From an uncultured Prevotella sp. (GTDB lineage Bacteria; Bacteroidota; Bacteroidia; Bacteroidales; Bacteroidaceae), in the NCBI GenBank assembly GCA_905373605.1, contig CAJPTO010000060.1:1-13946 (forward strand): DNA of 13,946 nucleotides, read 5' to 3'. Of this stretch, positions 4,991-12,679 are shown piece by piece. Under the pieces are notes generated by a model, which had not been told where the DNA came from, ran no database searches, and saw only the letters and a list, made by a program, of their open reading frames with translations. Made by a program: the position numbers and the translations under genes. The stretch's first letter is position 1, and every line of letters begins with the position of its first letter.

Positions 4991-7351
4991 ATGACAATCA
5001 TGAAACGAATGTTGATTATATTGACCTTATTGCAGGGATGGGCAACTATACACGCACAGCAAGGTTATCGGTATGGGGCAGACCTAATTAGTTTAAAACC
5101 CCAAGGTGAAGTCTATTTTGTCAAGACGGAGAAAACAGAAACCAACAGTATTTTCAAAAGCAGAATGATAAGACAACTAGGACAAAATGTTCTTGATTCT
5201 TTGTGGAGAGTTGCCCCAGACCAGTACATTATAAAGGCGAAAGGAAGCAACATACAATCGCCAAAAGACTATGTTTCATATATATATAAGACAGAAGAGA
5301 ATGGAGCGATTATCGTCCTACCACGAATTGTTTTGGTGTTGAACGAGGGGAAAACAATTGCCCCAATCCTAAAAAAGATAGGAAATATAACAATAGAAGA
5401 AACGAATGGAACAAAATATATCTTAAGGTGTAAGGTAAATCGTTCAGAAGAGGTGCTAAACATTATTGAAGCATTAAATAGGATGATTGAAATCAAGTGG
5501 TGTGAGCCTGAAATGTTGGCAAAATACAAGCTTGACAACCCTCTTTATCCACAGCAATACTACCTCAAAAATACGGGACAAAACGGAGGGACAAAAAATA
5601 TTGACATCAACATTGAGCCTGCATGGAAATTTACGAATGGAAGTCCTGACATAACAGTCGCAGTGATAGACTGCGGAGTGGATAGGACTCACGAAGATTT
5701 CGGCGGTAGAGTCTTGCCTGGATATACAATCGGGAATAAGAATGGCTTGGGAGAACCACAAAATGAAAATTCATGGAATGATAAATCGCATGGAACTGCT
5801 TGTGCAGGAATTATTGCAGCATCAAACAACAACCTAGGGATAAGAGGTGTTGCGAGCAATATAAAGATACTCCCTATTAACATATCCCCCAATACTGCTG
5901 TTTTCATCCCTTATTTTGGAGTTACCTCGGGTTTTGGTTCCACACTTGAGATAGCCAAAGCAATAAACTGGGCATGGAAAAGAGCTGATATTCTTAGCTG
6001 TTCATGGGGTGGTGGTGCTCCATCCAATGATATTACAGCCGCTCTAGACAGTGCACGCACCTATGGTCGCAATGGTCTTGGCTGCCCTATTGTTTTTGCA
6101 TCAGGAAATGACTATCCTGATATCCAAGATGTTGCATATCCTGCAAACCTTGATGGTGTCATTACCATTGGGGCTATTGACAAAAACGGAAAGATCCAGA
6201 GCTACAGTCAACGTGGAAGATCGATGGATTTTGTTGCACCCAGTGGAGCGATACCTGGAGACATTGTTACCACAGACATCATGGGGTCACGCGGAAAATC
6301 GGCAGGAAACTACATCAACGACTTTAACGGGACTTCCGCCGCATGCCCACAAGTTGCAGGTGTTGCAGCCTTAATTCTGTCGATAAAGCCCGACCTAAGG
6401 TGGACAGAAGTTGCAAATGTTCTTAAGGAAACTGCACGAGATCTTGGCCCAAAAGGATTTGACAACACTTTTGGATATGGCCTTGTTAACGCTGGCGCAG
6501 CCATTCAGGACGTGGCTTTAAACATTTATGGACCCAAAAATGTCGACGAGGGTTATGTAACTTACAGCCTTGGTAGGCTTCCAGACAATGTGCCTGTTAC
6601 ATGGAATGTTTCTAATGGGCTGGACTTTGTTTCCCAAACCAACGGCTCGGTTAAAGTGCGTGCACATCGCTACAATTCTTCGATTGTACTTGGAGCTAGT
6701 GTGACAGCTAAAATAGGCGCACCATTCAACAAAACTATAAAGAAAGACGGCATTGTTGCTTGGAAGTCTGGTGTGAGCGATGGAAGGGGGCTAATGGGAA
6801 TTTACACTACTTCTGAAAACCATGGAACTCCAACCCAACCGCAATACACGTATGTGGCGCAGCTCGACGGCAGAATTTTATACTCTGGTGCAACAGATTT
6901 CAGATGGTCGTTAGGACCCGGCCTTTGGGAAGACTTTACTGATGGCACATTCTATTCGTTCCAAGGTTATATCACTAGCGACTCTTACGTTGCCGTAGGT
7001 TTCAGAAACCCATGCGGGGGTTATTCAGACATTGTGTATCGCTTTGAAAATAATGGAGGCTATAATCTCAGTGCTCCTATTTTCACCATCTCAACCAATC
7101 CCACTTGGGACTATATAATGGTAGAATTTAAAGAAAATCAAAGCGGATGGACAAATCATCAAAACATGAAAACAAGTACAGCAAGGAAATATGAGATACA
7201 GCTATGGAGTGAGAACACACTCGTCAACAGCTATAGCACAGAGCTCCCAGTTTATCAAATCCCCACATCCAACTTACCCGCAGGCTTATACATTGTGCGC
7301 GTGATAAAAGACGGGAAAGCATACACACAAAAAATAATGAAGAAAATATAA
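4991..7351 (+). CDS. S8 (subtilisin-like) serine peptidase with T9SS C-terminal sorting domain
   Basis: A 786-aa secreted endopeptidase. Residues 1-23 are a signal peptide (cleavage likely after HAQ); translation may instead start at the second ATG, residue 4. Residues 24-180 look like the propeptide of Bacteroidota S8 peptidases. The catalytic domain spans about 205-510 with the full triad: Asp227 in AVIDCGVD, His268 in SHGTACAG and Ser449 in NGTSAACPQVAG; Asn373 in ASGND is the oxyanion residue. Residues 515-580 resemble an Ig-like beta-sandwich (VPVTWNVSNGL), and 590-700 are of unknown fold. The tail, LPAGLYIVRV at 762-771 and a basic KIMKKI end, is a type A T9SS sorting signal, so the protein should cross the outer membrane and be attached or released there. 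Base composition is more AT-rich than in the flanking housekeeping genes, which may hint at a different origin. Substrate is unknown. Confidence 0.93.
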   Translation: MTIMKRMLIILTLLQGWATIHAQQGYRYGADLISLKPQGEVYFVKTEKTETNSIFKSRMIRQLGQNVLDSLWRVAPDQYIIKAKGSNIQSPKDYVSYIYKTEENGAIIVLPRIVLVLNEGKTIAPILKKIGNITIEETNGTKYILRCKVNRSEEVLNIIEALNRMIEIKWCEPEMLAKYKLDNPLYPQQYYLKNTGQNGGTKNIDINIEPAWKFTNGSPDITVAVIDCGVDRTHEDFGGRVLPGYTIGNKNGLGEPQNENSWNDKSHGTACAGIIAASNNNLGIRGVASNIKILPINISPNTAVFIPYFGVTSGFGSTLEIAKAINWAWKRADILSCSWGGGAPSNDITAALDSARTYGRNGLGCPIVFASGNDYPDIQDVAYPANLDGVITIGAIDKNGKIQSYSQRGRSMDFVAPSGAIPGDIVTTDIMGSRGKSAGNYINDFNGTSAACPQVAGVAALILSIKPDLRWTEVANVLKETARDLGPKGFDNTFGYGLVNAGAAIQDVALNIYGPKNVDEGYVTYSLGRLPDNVPVTWNVSNGLDFVSQTNGSVKVRAHRYNSSIVLGASVTAKIGAPFNKTIKKDGIVAWKSGVSDGRGLMGIYTTSENHGTPTQPQYTYVAQLDGRILYSGATDFRWSLGPGLWEDFTDGTFYSFQGYITSDSYVAVGFRNPCGGYSDIVYRFENNGGYNLSAPIFTISTNPTWDYIMVEFKENQSGWTNHQNMKTSTARKYEIQLWSENTLVNSYSTELPVYQIPTSNLPAGLYIVRVIKDGKAYTQKIMKKI

Positions 7352-7412
7352 ACAAGCCTGACGAACCAGCTCAATTGAAACAGTTCTACTGATTACTAAT
7401 AAAAAAGAAAAA

Positions 7413-7445
7413 GAGGGGAAAGCCTTTTTATCTGGCTTTCCCCTC
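7413..7445. terminator. Bidirectional terminator between the protease and RNase G genes
   Basis: GAGGGGAAAGCC (7413-7424) pairs perfectly with GGCTTTCCCCTC (7434-7445), 12 bp around a 9-base loop. On the minus strand a strong U-rich tract follows (complement of the A-rich 7400-7412), and on the plus strand a CT-rich tract follows. It serves two genes that converge here, ending at 7351 (plus) and 7547 (minus). Confidence 0.9.
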
Positions 7446-7546
7446 CTCTTTAATAGTTTACTTTTCTTTTTCTCGTAAGTCTAATTCGTGGCGTTGGCAT
7501 TGCGAAAGCGAAAGGCTTTCGGCTGTTGCCGCTACCAATTGAAACG

Positions 7547-9121
7547 CTATTTGGTTTCTATCTCTTCCTTCATGTCGATAAACTGCTTCTTTGCATCGTA
7601 AAACTCGTATTGCAAAAAAGCCAACTTCTGTGAAGAGACGATGTGCAAACCAAATCCGTACTTAAGCTGCCATTGCCTTTTCAGGGATATTAAGCCCTGG
7701 TTGATGTAGGCGGCAACATAGGGGTGCACATGCAAATAGAATTTCTTTACGCCAATCTTGTTCACCAGTCGGTCTATCTTACCCTCCAACTGGTCGGTAA
7801 ACAGAATGCTCGACTTTATCTTTCCCTTTCCGAAGCAGGTTGGACAGGTTTCGTCTACGCTTAAGTCCATTGCCGGACGCACGCGTTGCCTTGTTATTTG
7901 CATCAGCCCAAACTTGCTTAGGGGCAAGATGTTGTGGCGAGCGCGGTCTTTCTGCATGTTCTTGCACATCCTTTCGTAGAGCATCTGCCGGTCTTCGGCG
8001 AGATTCATGTCGATGAAGTCCACCACGATGATGCCTCCCATGTCACGAAGTCGCAGCTGTCTGGCCAGCTCGTCGGCCGCACCAAGGTTCACTTCCAGTG
8101 CATTGGCCTCTTGTCCCTTTTCCGAACGCGTACGGTTTCCGCTGTTCACGTCCACCACGTGCAGTGCTTCGGTGTGTTCGATGATGAGATATGCGCCATG
8201 TTTGTAGTTAACAGCTTTCCCGAAGCTCGACTTAATCTGCTTGGTGATGTTGAAATTGTCGAAGATGGGGACCTTTCCCGAGTAGAGTTTCACGATGTCC
8301 ACCTTGTCGGGTGCAATCATCGCCACATAGTGCTTCACCTCTTTGAACACGTCTTCATCGTTGACGTAAATGTTCTCGTAGGTTGGGTTGAACAGGTCGC
8401 GCAGCAATGCTACAGCCCTACTTGTTTCCTCGAACACCAGTTGTGGCCTCTTTTGTGTTTTCTGCACTTTTTCGATGGCCTCTTCCCAGTATTTGGTAAG
8501 GGTTTTAAGCTCGGCGTCCAGTTCTGCCACCCGTTTTCCTTCGGCAACGGTGCGCACAATAACGCCGCAGTTTTTGGGTTTAATGCTGTGGATGAGCTGT
8601 TTTAGTCGCGCCCGTTCTTCTCCGCTTTTGATTTTCGAAGAGACGGAAACCTTATCGTTGAAGGGAATGAGGATGAGATAACGTCCAGCGAAAGAGAGTT
8701 CGCACGTTAATCTGGGTCCTTTTGTGGAAATAGGCTCCTTAACGATTTGCACTAGCACTTCTTGCCCTGGCGTGAGGGTTGTTTGCACACTGCCATCTTT
8801 CTTCAGGTCGGGCAGTCGTGATGCCTTTGCAAATGGGTAAAGCTTCTTTCTGTCGCTCTGCACCTGCTTAAGGTACTTGGCGTACGAGTCGAATTGACTT
8901 CCTAAGTCGAGATAATGAAGAAAAGCGTCGCGTTCAAATCCTACGTCTACGAAACAGGCGTTTAAGCCTGGCATCAGTTTTTTAACCTTAGCAGCGTAGA
9001 CATTGCCAACAGAAAACGACACTGCACGAGGTTCGTTCTGATATTCCACCAGCTTTTTGTCTTCCAGCAGTGCAATGGATATTTCTTTCTGTTGTACGTC
9101 AATTACTACTTCGCTAGTCAT
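7547..9121 (-). CDS. rng: Ribonuclease G (RNase E/G family)
   Basis: Endoribonuclease that cuts single-stranded AU-rich RNA in mRNA decay and rRNA 5'-end maturation. The 524-aa length fits RNase G rather than the longer RNase E, which carries a degradosome scaffold. An S1-type RNA-binding domain occupies about residues 35-150 (FSVGNVYAAKVKKLMPGLNACFVDVG), followed by the catalytic core. Metal-binding Asp324 in VVDVNSG and Asp368 in VVDFIDM are present, and Cys426/Cys429 in CPTCFGKG form the zinc-link motif that holds the dimer. ATG at 9121 is the natural start, preceded by a purine-rich stretch. It lies downstream of the HU and 29-aa genes on the same strand, separated from the latter by a 382-base structured region that may carry its leader. 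Confidence 0.96.
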   Translation of the reverse strand: MTSEVVIDVQQKEISIALLEDKKLVEYQNEPRAVSFSVGNVYAAKVKKLMPGLNACFVDVGFERDAFLHYLDLGSQFDSYAKYLKQVQSDRKKLYPFAKASRLPDLKKDGSVQTTLTPGQEVLVQIVKEPISTKGPRLTCELSFAGRYLILIPFNDKVSVSSKIKSGEERARLKQLIHSIKPKNCGVIVRTVAEGKRVAELDAELKTLTKYWEEAIEKVQKTQKRPQLVFEETSRAVALLRDLFNPTYENIYVNDEDVFKEVKHYVAMIAPDKVDIVKLYSGKVPIFDNFNITKQIKSSFGKAVNYKHGAYLIIEHTEALHVVDVNSGNRTRSEKGQEANALEVNLGAADELARQLRLRDMGGIIVVDFIDMNLAEDRQMLYERMCKNMQKDRARHNILPLSKFGLMQITRQRVRPAMDLSVDETCPTCFGKGKIKSSILFTDQLEGKIDRLVNKIGVKKFYLHVHPYVAAYINQGLISLKRQWQLKYGFGLHIVSSQKLAFLQYEFYDAKKQFIDMKEEIETK

Positions 9122-9503
9122 CTTCTTCTTGTTAGCTCCTTAGTTTTCGTCGTAAATGTTTGTTAGGCGTGTGGTTCTTTGGTTTCTTGTTCCATGCGGT
9201 GCATCGCTGCGCCGCGTGGTATGCACCACATTGGCGTTAGTTGGGGCTTAAGTGTTTGCAGTTTCGCTTGTCGGCCTTGTCGAGCCACTGTTGTTAGTTG
9301 CTGCGAAACCGCCTCATCTGCCGCCATTGTGTGCGTGGCTTGGTAAAGAAACCAATAGGCGCGTTCTATAAAAGCGTGCCGAAGGCCTTTTTATAGAACT
9401 CGCCTTTGAAGGACCTTTTGCCTAAAAAGGGCAGGCCGGTAAGTCCTCTGCGGATGTGCGTGCATGCCCTTTGCTTGGCGAATAAGCTCTTGGCAAGCCT
9501 GTT
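9122..9503 (-). promoter_or_regulatory. Structured intergenic region ahead of the RNase G gene
   Basis: No gene is seen. The DNA can form several hairpins. The largest is 9358-9404: GTTCTATAAAA (9363-9373) pairs with TTTTATAGAAC (9389-9399), extended by GGCG/CGCC across one mismatch, with an inner GCC-GAA-GGC. Others are 9340-9355 (TTGGT/ACCAA), 9414-9430 (CCTTTT/AAAAGG) and 9195-9230 (TGCGGTGCAT with ATGCACCACA, one mismatch). None has a clean U run in the minus direction, so they are not obvious terminators. RNase E in Escherichia coli is autoregulated through leader hairpins; a similar role here is an inference. No confident promoter for the RNase G gene was found. Confidence 0.5.
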
Positions 9504-9593
9504 TTACTTGCTCTTGTGCCTATTCTTTCTCAGTCTTTTCTTACGTTTGTGCGTAGCCATCTTGTGGCCTTTTCTTTTTTTTCCGCTTGGCAT
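9504..9593 (-). CDS. 29-aa basic AURKAIP1/COX24-domain (mS38-like) ribosomal-type protein
   Basis: A tiny gene of 29 codons plus TAA. The product starts MPSGKKRKGHKMATHKR and continues with a Lys/Arg-rich RLRKNRHKSK end. This matches the very short proteins conserved across Bacteroidota that are annotated as AURKAIP1/COX24 domain-containing, related to the C-terminus of mitochondrial small-subunit protein mS38. Over half of the residues are basic, which fits binding to rRNA. Gly9 replaces the Arg I remember at this place in relatives. The ATG at 9593 lies 52 bases after the HU stop on the same strand, so the two may share a transcript. Length-filtered gene finders would miss it. Direct proof that it is a ribosomal subunit protein in this species cannot come from the sequence. 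Confidence 0.88.
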   Translation of the reverse strand: MPSGKKRKGHKMATHKRKKRLRKNRHKSK

Positions 9594-9645
9594 AGCTGTA
9601 AATGTTTAAATGTTATTTATAATGTAAATGTGTTGTTGCTGTGGT

Positions 9646-9927
9646 TTATTCGCCACGCATGCTTTCCACGAAGCTCTTTGCAGGCTTGAAGCACGGCAGG
9701 TCGTGTGCGGCAATGGTGATTGTGGTGTTCTTTGCGATGTTGCGCGCCGTTTTGGCAGCACGGTGCTTAATGATGAAGCTTCCGAAGCCGCGAAGGTAAA
9801 CATTGTCTTTCTTGTCCAACAAGCTGCCCTTAATCGTTTCCATGAAGCTTTCAACCACCACGGACACGTCTTTCTTTTGAATACCAGTCTGTATGGCTAT
9901 CTCGTTGATAATATCTGCCTTTGTCAT
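9646..9927 (-). CDS. HU-family DNA-binding protein
   Basis: A 93-aa nucleoid protein that binds and bends DNA as a dimer. It starts MTKADIINEIAIQTG, has the family motif RGFGSFIIK at 46-54, the beta-arm AKTARNIAKNTTITIAA (58-74), where HU/IHF members contact the minor groove, and the closing FKPAKSF. HU and IHF cannot be told apart with confidence here; the usual Pro at the tip of the arm is not evident (Ala at that place). It has a good promoter 58-88 bases upstream and leads a minus-strand group with the 29-aa gene and RNase G. Confidence 0.95.
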   Translation of the reverse strand: MTKADIINEIAIQTGIQKKDVSVVVESFMETIKGSLLDKKDNVYLRGFGSFIIKHRAAKTARNIAKNTTITIAAHDLPCFKPAKSFVESMRGE

Positions 9928-9984
9928 TCTTGATTTTGTTATTTTATGGTTTCACATATTTTCTCCCTATTCGGATACGGAGTG

Positions 9985-10015
9985 CAAATATACGAGTTTT
10001 TTATGTGATAAGAAA
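9985..10015 (-). promoter_or_regulatory. Promoter of the HU gene
   Basis: On the minus strand TATATTTG (9992 down to 9985), followed by C, is a perfect Bacteroidota -7 box. TTTC (10015 to 10012) sits 19 bases upstream as a -33 box with one change from TTTG. The leader would be about 50 bases. Confidence 0.7.
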
Positions 10016-10112
10016 ATATATTTACCTTTTTTTATGCTTGGATGGTGTTTTTGTCGTATTCGAAACTTGCTAACTCTCAATGCCTTACACGGGAAACGGC
10101 GAGCAACAGGCA

Positions 10113-10146
10113 TAAAAAAGGCCGACACATCAGCGATGTATCAGCC
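10113..10146 (-). terminator. Terminator of tRNA-Arg
   Basis: On the minus strand GGCTGATACATC pairs with GATGTGTCGGCC (12 pairs, two of them G-T) around a GCT loop, and six Ts follow (complement of 10114-10119). It begins 11 bases after the tRNA 3' end. Confidence 0.9.
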
Positions 10147-10156
10147 TCAATTCTTG

Positions 10157-10230
10157 TGATTCCGGCGGGATTCAAACCCACAACCTTCTGATCCGTAGTC
10201 AGATGCTCTATTCAGTTGAGCTACGGAACC
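10157..10230 (-). tRNA. tRNA-Arg, anticodon ACG
   Basis: A 74-base cloverleaf on the minus strand. The acceptor stem is GGTTCCG with CGGAATC (one G-T pair) and discriminator A. The D arm is GCTC...GAGC, the anticodon stem TCTGA/TCAGA closes the loop CTACGGA with anticodon ACG, and the T arm is GTGGG-TTTGAAT-CCCGC. With A34 changed to inosine it would read CGU, CGC and CGA. The 3' CCA is not encoded (the next bases are CAA), so it must be added after transcription. It has its own promoter and terminator and is therefore a single-gene unit. Confidence 0.97.
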
Positions 10231-10249
10231 TTGTTCTGAATTGCGAGTG

Positions 10250-10281
10250 CAAAGGTATATAGTTTTTTTTATACCGCCAAA
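10250..10281 (-). promoter_or_regulatory. Promoter of tRNA-Arg
   Basis: On the minus strand TACCTTTG (10257 to 10250), followed by C, is a full match to the -7 box TAnnTTTG. TTTG (10281 to 10278) is a perfect -33 box 20 bases upstream. The start point would be near 10244, about 14 bases before the mature tRNA end. Confidence 0.85.
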
Positions 10282-10341
10282 TGTTTCGCTAACTTTTTAT
10301 GAAAAAAGTGTGTTTTGAGCTAATTTTGTGGTGTTTTTGGG

Positions 10342-10373
10342 GTTGCGAGGGGGCAGAAACGCTCCCTCGCAAC
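10342..10373 (-). terminator. Strong hairpin just after htpG
   Basis: GTTGCGAGGGGGC (10342-10354) pairs with GCTCCCTCGCAAC (10361-10373), 13 positions with one mismatch, around a 6-base loop. It lies nine bases after the htpG stop. No U run follows on the minus strand, so it may act as a 3' barrier against exonucleases or a non-canonical terminator. Confidence 0.6.
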
Positions 10374-10381
10374 GATGAATG

Positions 10382-12436
10382 TTATTTTATCATGGCCACC
10401 GAACGCTTTAAGAATGCGTTGAGGGCGGCACCTTTGAGCAGTCCGTTCTGCAGCAATGCCAAGTCGATGAGTTGGTGAACGATGTCGTTGCCCTTGCCAA
10501 AGTCGGCCAATGCCGCTTGTTTTTTAGTGCGTTGTTCGGCAATATCCTTTTCGGTCTTGCTCACCTCGGCGCGCTCTTCCTCGGTAATCTCCTCGGGTTT
10601 CTTGGCCGATTGTTGCTGGCGCAGTGCGGCCAAGCGGGCATCCAGCCCCTTAATTTCGGCCTCGATGGGCTTCAATGTGTCGGCCGTGGTTTGCTTGCAA
10701 GCGTCAAGCACGCGCTTAATCAGGGCATGATCGCTGTTGAGCACCACGCTGTATGCGTCGGGCATTTGTGCGTAGAAGGCCATTCCAGCCTGCAATCGGC
10801 TCATATCCTTCATGCGTCGCATGTATTCGCTCTGTGTGATAAGGATGGGTTGTGCCTGCTCGCCCATAGCTTGCACTTCGGCATTGAACTCTGCCTTGTC
10901 GATATGGGGCATCTGCGAGCGGAACACTTGGGCGAGGTTTTCGCGGTCGGCCTCATCGAGATTGCTCTTGGGAGCATCGTCTTTTTGTATCAGTCGCTCC
11001 ACGATGTCGCTGTCCACGCGCACGAAATGGCATTTCTCGGGCTTCTGTTCCAGCATCGAAGCCACCGGCACATCCAGTTCTCCCGCGAGCAACAGCACGC
11101 TATATCCCTTGCTTTGGGCGGCTTCCACGTAGGCGTATTGCTCCTCTTTATTATTGGTGTAGAGGCAAACCAGCTGACCGTCTTTGTCGGTCTGGTTGTC
11201 TTTGATGAGCGTGCGGTATTCATCGTAAGTGAAATATTTGTCGTCTACATCTTTGAGCAGGGCAAAATCTTTGGCGCGTTCGTAGAAATCGTCTTGTGAA
11301 AGCATGCCATAGTTAATGAAAAGCTTCAGACTGTCCCACTTGTCTTCAAAGCCCTTTCTGTCTTCTTTGAACAGACTTTGCAGGCGGTCGGCCACCTTTT
11401 TGGTGATGTAGGTGGATATTTTCTTCACGTCGCCATCGCTTTGCAGGTAGCTACGGCTCACGTTCAGGGGAATGTCGGGCGAGTCGATAACGCCATGAAG
11501 CAGCGTAAGGAAGTCGGGAACGATGCCCTCTACCTGGTCGGTGACGAACACTTGGTTGCTGTAGAGCATCACCTTGTTGCGTTGCAGCTCGATGTTGCTA
11601 TGAATGCGGGGGAAATAAAGCACGCCCGTGAGGTGGAAAGGATAATCCACGTTGAGGTGAATCCAGAACAAAGGCTCATCCTGCATGGGGTAAAGCGTGC
11701 GGTAAAAAGCCTTGTAGTCTTCGTCTTTAAGCGTGCTGGGAGTCTTTGTCCACAGCGGTTCCACGTCGTTAACGATGTTGTCTTCATCGGTATCCACCTG
11801 CTTTCCGTCTTTCCATTCGGTCTTTTTGCCGAATGCGATGGCGATGGGCAAGAACTTGCAATATTTGTTAAGCAGCTGTTCGATGCGCGCTTTCTCCAGA
11901 AACTCTTTGCAATCGTCGTCGATGTGCAGTACAATGTCGGTTCCGCGGTCGTCTTTCTGCACCTCTTCAATTTCGTAAGCGGGCGAACCATCGCAAGTCC
12001 ACTTCACGGCTTGCGCCCCTTCTTGGTAGCTTCGGGTGATGATGTCCACCTTTTTGCTCACCATGAAAGCCGAGTAGAAACCCAACCCGAAGTGTCCGAT
12101 GATGGCATTGGCGTTGTCTTTGTATTTGTCGAGGAAGTCGGTAACGCCCGAAAAGGCTATTTGGTTGATGTATCTGTCAATCTCTTCGGCCGTCATTCCC
12201 ACGCCACGGTCGCTGATTGTGAGCGTACCTTTGTCGTTATCCAGGCTGATTCGCACGGTGAGGTCGCCCTGTTCGCCCTTGAAGTCGCCACGTTCGGCCA
12301 GCGTCTTCAGCTTTTGCGTAGCGTCTACGGCGTTAGAAACCAGTTCGCGTAGAAAAATCTCGTGGTCTGAATAGAGAAACTTTTTTATCACGGGGAAAAT
12401 GTTCTCTGTTGTAACCCCAATGTTTCCTTTTTGCAT
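10382..12436 (-). CDS. htpG: Molecular chaperone HtpG (bacterial Hsp90)
   Basis: ATP-dependent cytosolic chaperone that acts as a dimer late in protein folding and in stress. The 684-aa length fits Bacteroidota HtpG, somewhat longer than in E. coli. The N-terminal GHKL ATPase domain shows RELVSNAVDA (catalytic Glu31, Mg-binding Asn35), Asp76 in SDRGVGM, and the lid/ATP motif GHFGLGFYSAFMVS at 114-127. The middle domain has the gamma-phosphate Arg328 in PLNVSRSYLQ. A charged Lys/Glu-rich segment lies near 595-650 within the C-terminal dimerisation region. The ATG at 12436 follows an AT-only palindrome, TTATATATATAA (12438-12449), which should keep the start site unstructured. No convincing promoter or heat-shock element was identified upstream. 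It stands alone as a transcription unit. Confidence 0.97.
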   Translation of the reverse strand: MQKGNIGVTTENIFPVIKKFLYSDHEIFLRELVSNAVDATQKLKTLAERGDFKGEQGDLTVRISLDNDKGTLTISDRGVGMTAEEIDRYINQIAFSGVTDFLDKYKDNANAIIGHFGLGFYSAFMVSKKVDIITRSYQEGAQAVKWTCDGSPAYEIEEVQKDDRGTDIVLHIDDDCKEFLEKARIEQLLNKYCKFLPIAIAFGKKTEWKDGKQVDTDEDNIVNDVEPLWTKTPSTLKDEDYKAFYRTLYPMQDEPLFWIHLNVDYPFHLTGVLYFPRIHSNIELQRNKVMLYSNQVFVTDQVEGIVPDFLTLLHGVIDSPDIPLNVSRSYLQSDGDVKKISTYITKKVADRLQSLFKEDRKGFEDKWDSLKLFINYGMLSQDDFYERAKDFALLKDVDDKYFTYDEYRTLIKDNQTDKDGQLVCLYTNNKEEQYAYVEAAQSKGYSVLLLAGELDVPVASMLEQKPEKCHFVRVDSDIVERLIQKDDAPKSNLDEADRENLAQVFRSQMPHIDKAEFNAEVQAMGEQAQPILITQSEYMRRMKDMSRLQAGMAFYAQMPDAYSVVLNSDHALIKRVLDACKQTTADTLKPIEAEIKGLDARLAALRQQQSAKKPEEITEEERAEVSKTEKDIAEQRTKKQAALADFGKGNDIVHQLIDLALLQNGLLKGAALNAFLKRSVAMIK

Positions 12437-12625
12437 GTTATATATATAATGTGTTAAGTTCGTTATTGTAGTTATACATTTGCATGGTAAGCAAAATGCG
12501 TGCCAAGATGAAATGATGTGAGTGGGGATGGCAGAGAGGGGGCGAAGATGAGTATCAAGAGGCGAAATCGAAGGCCTGCAAGCTTAAACATTTTATCATT
12601 TCTCTAATAAAAGTTAAGGACGTGC

Positions 12626-12656
12626 CTTGTTTTTACATAAGTTATGCGTAATTTTG
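12626..12656 (+). promoter_or_regulatory. Promoter of the WYL regulator gene
   Basis: TAATTTTG at 12649-12656 fully matches the -7 box TAnnTTTG. CTTG at 12626-12629 lies 19 bases upstream as a -33 box with one change. The start would be near 12664, leaving a short leader before ATG 12680. Another -7-like TACATTTG at 12475-12482 has no good -33 box and is less likely. GTTATGCGTAA (12641-12651) and GTAACGTAAC (12656-12665) form an imperfect dyad around the -7 box that could be an operator. Confidence 0.65.
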
Positions 12657-12679
12657 TAACGTAACTAAAACCATATGCC

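Noticed and set aside
7934..8605. 223-codon plus-strand frame
   Set aside because: Antisense to the RNase G catalytic core; no domain.
9406..9609. 67-codon plus-strand frame with a very hydrophobic Leu/Phe-rich product
   Set aside because: It is the antisense image of the Lys/Arg-rich 29-aa gene: AAG/AAA codons read backwards give Leu/Phe, which mimics a membrane protein.
10472..12352. Long plus-strand open frames (10472-11299 and 11378-12352)
   Set aside because: Both lie wholly antisense to htpG, which is intact over its full length, and show no recognisable domain.
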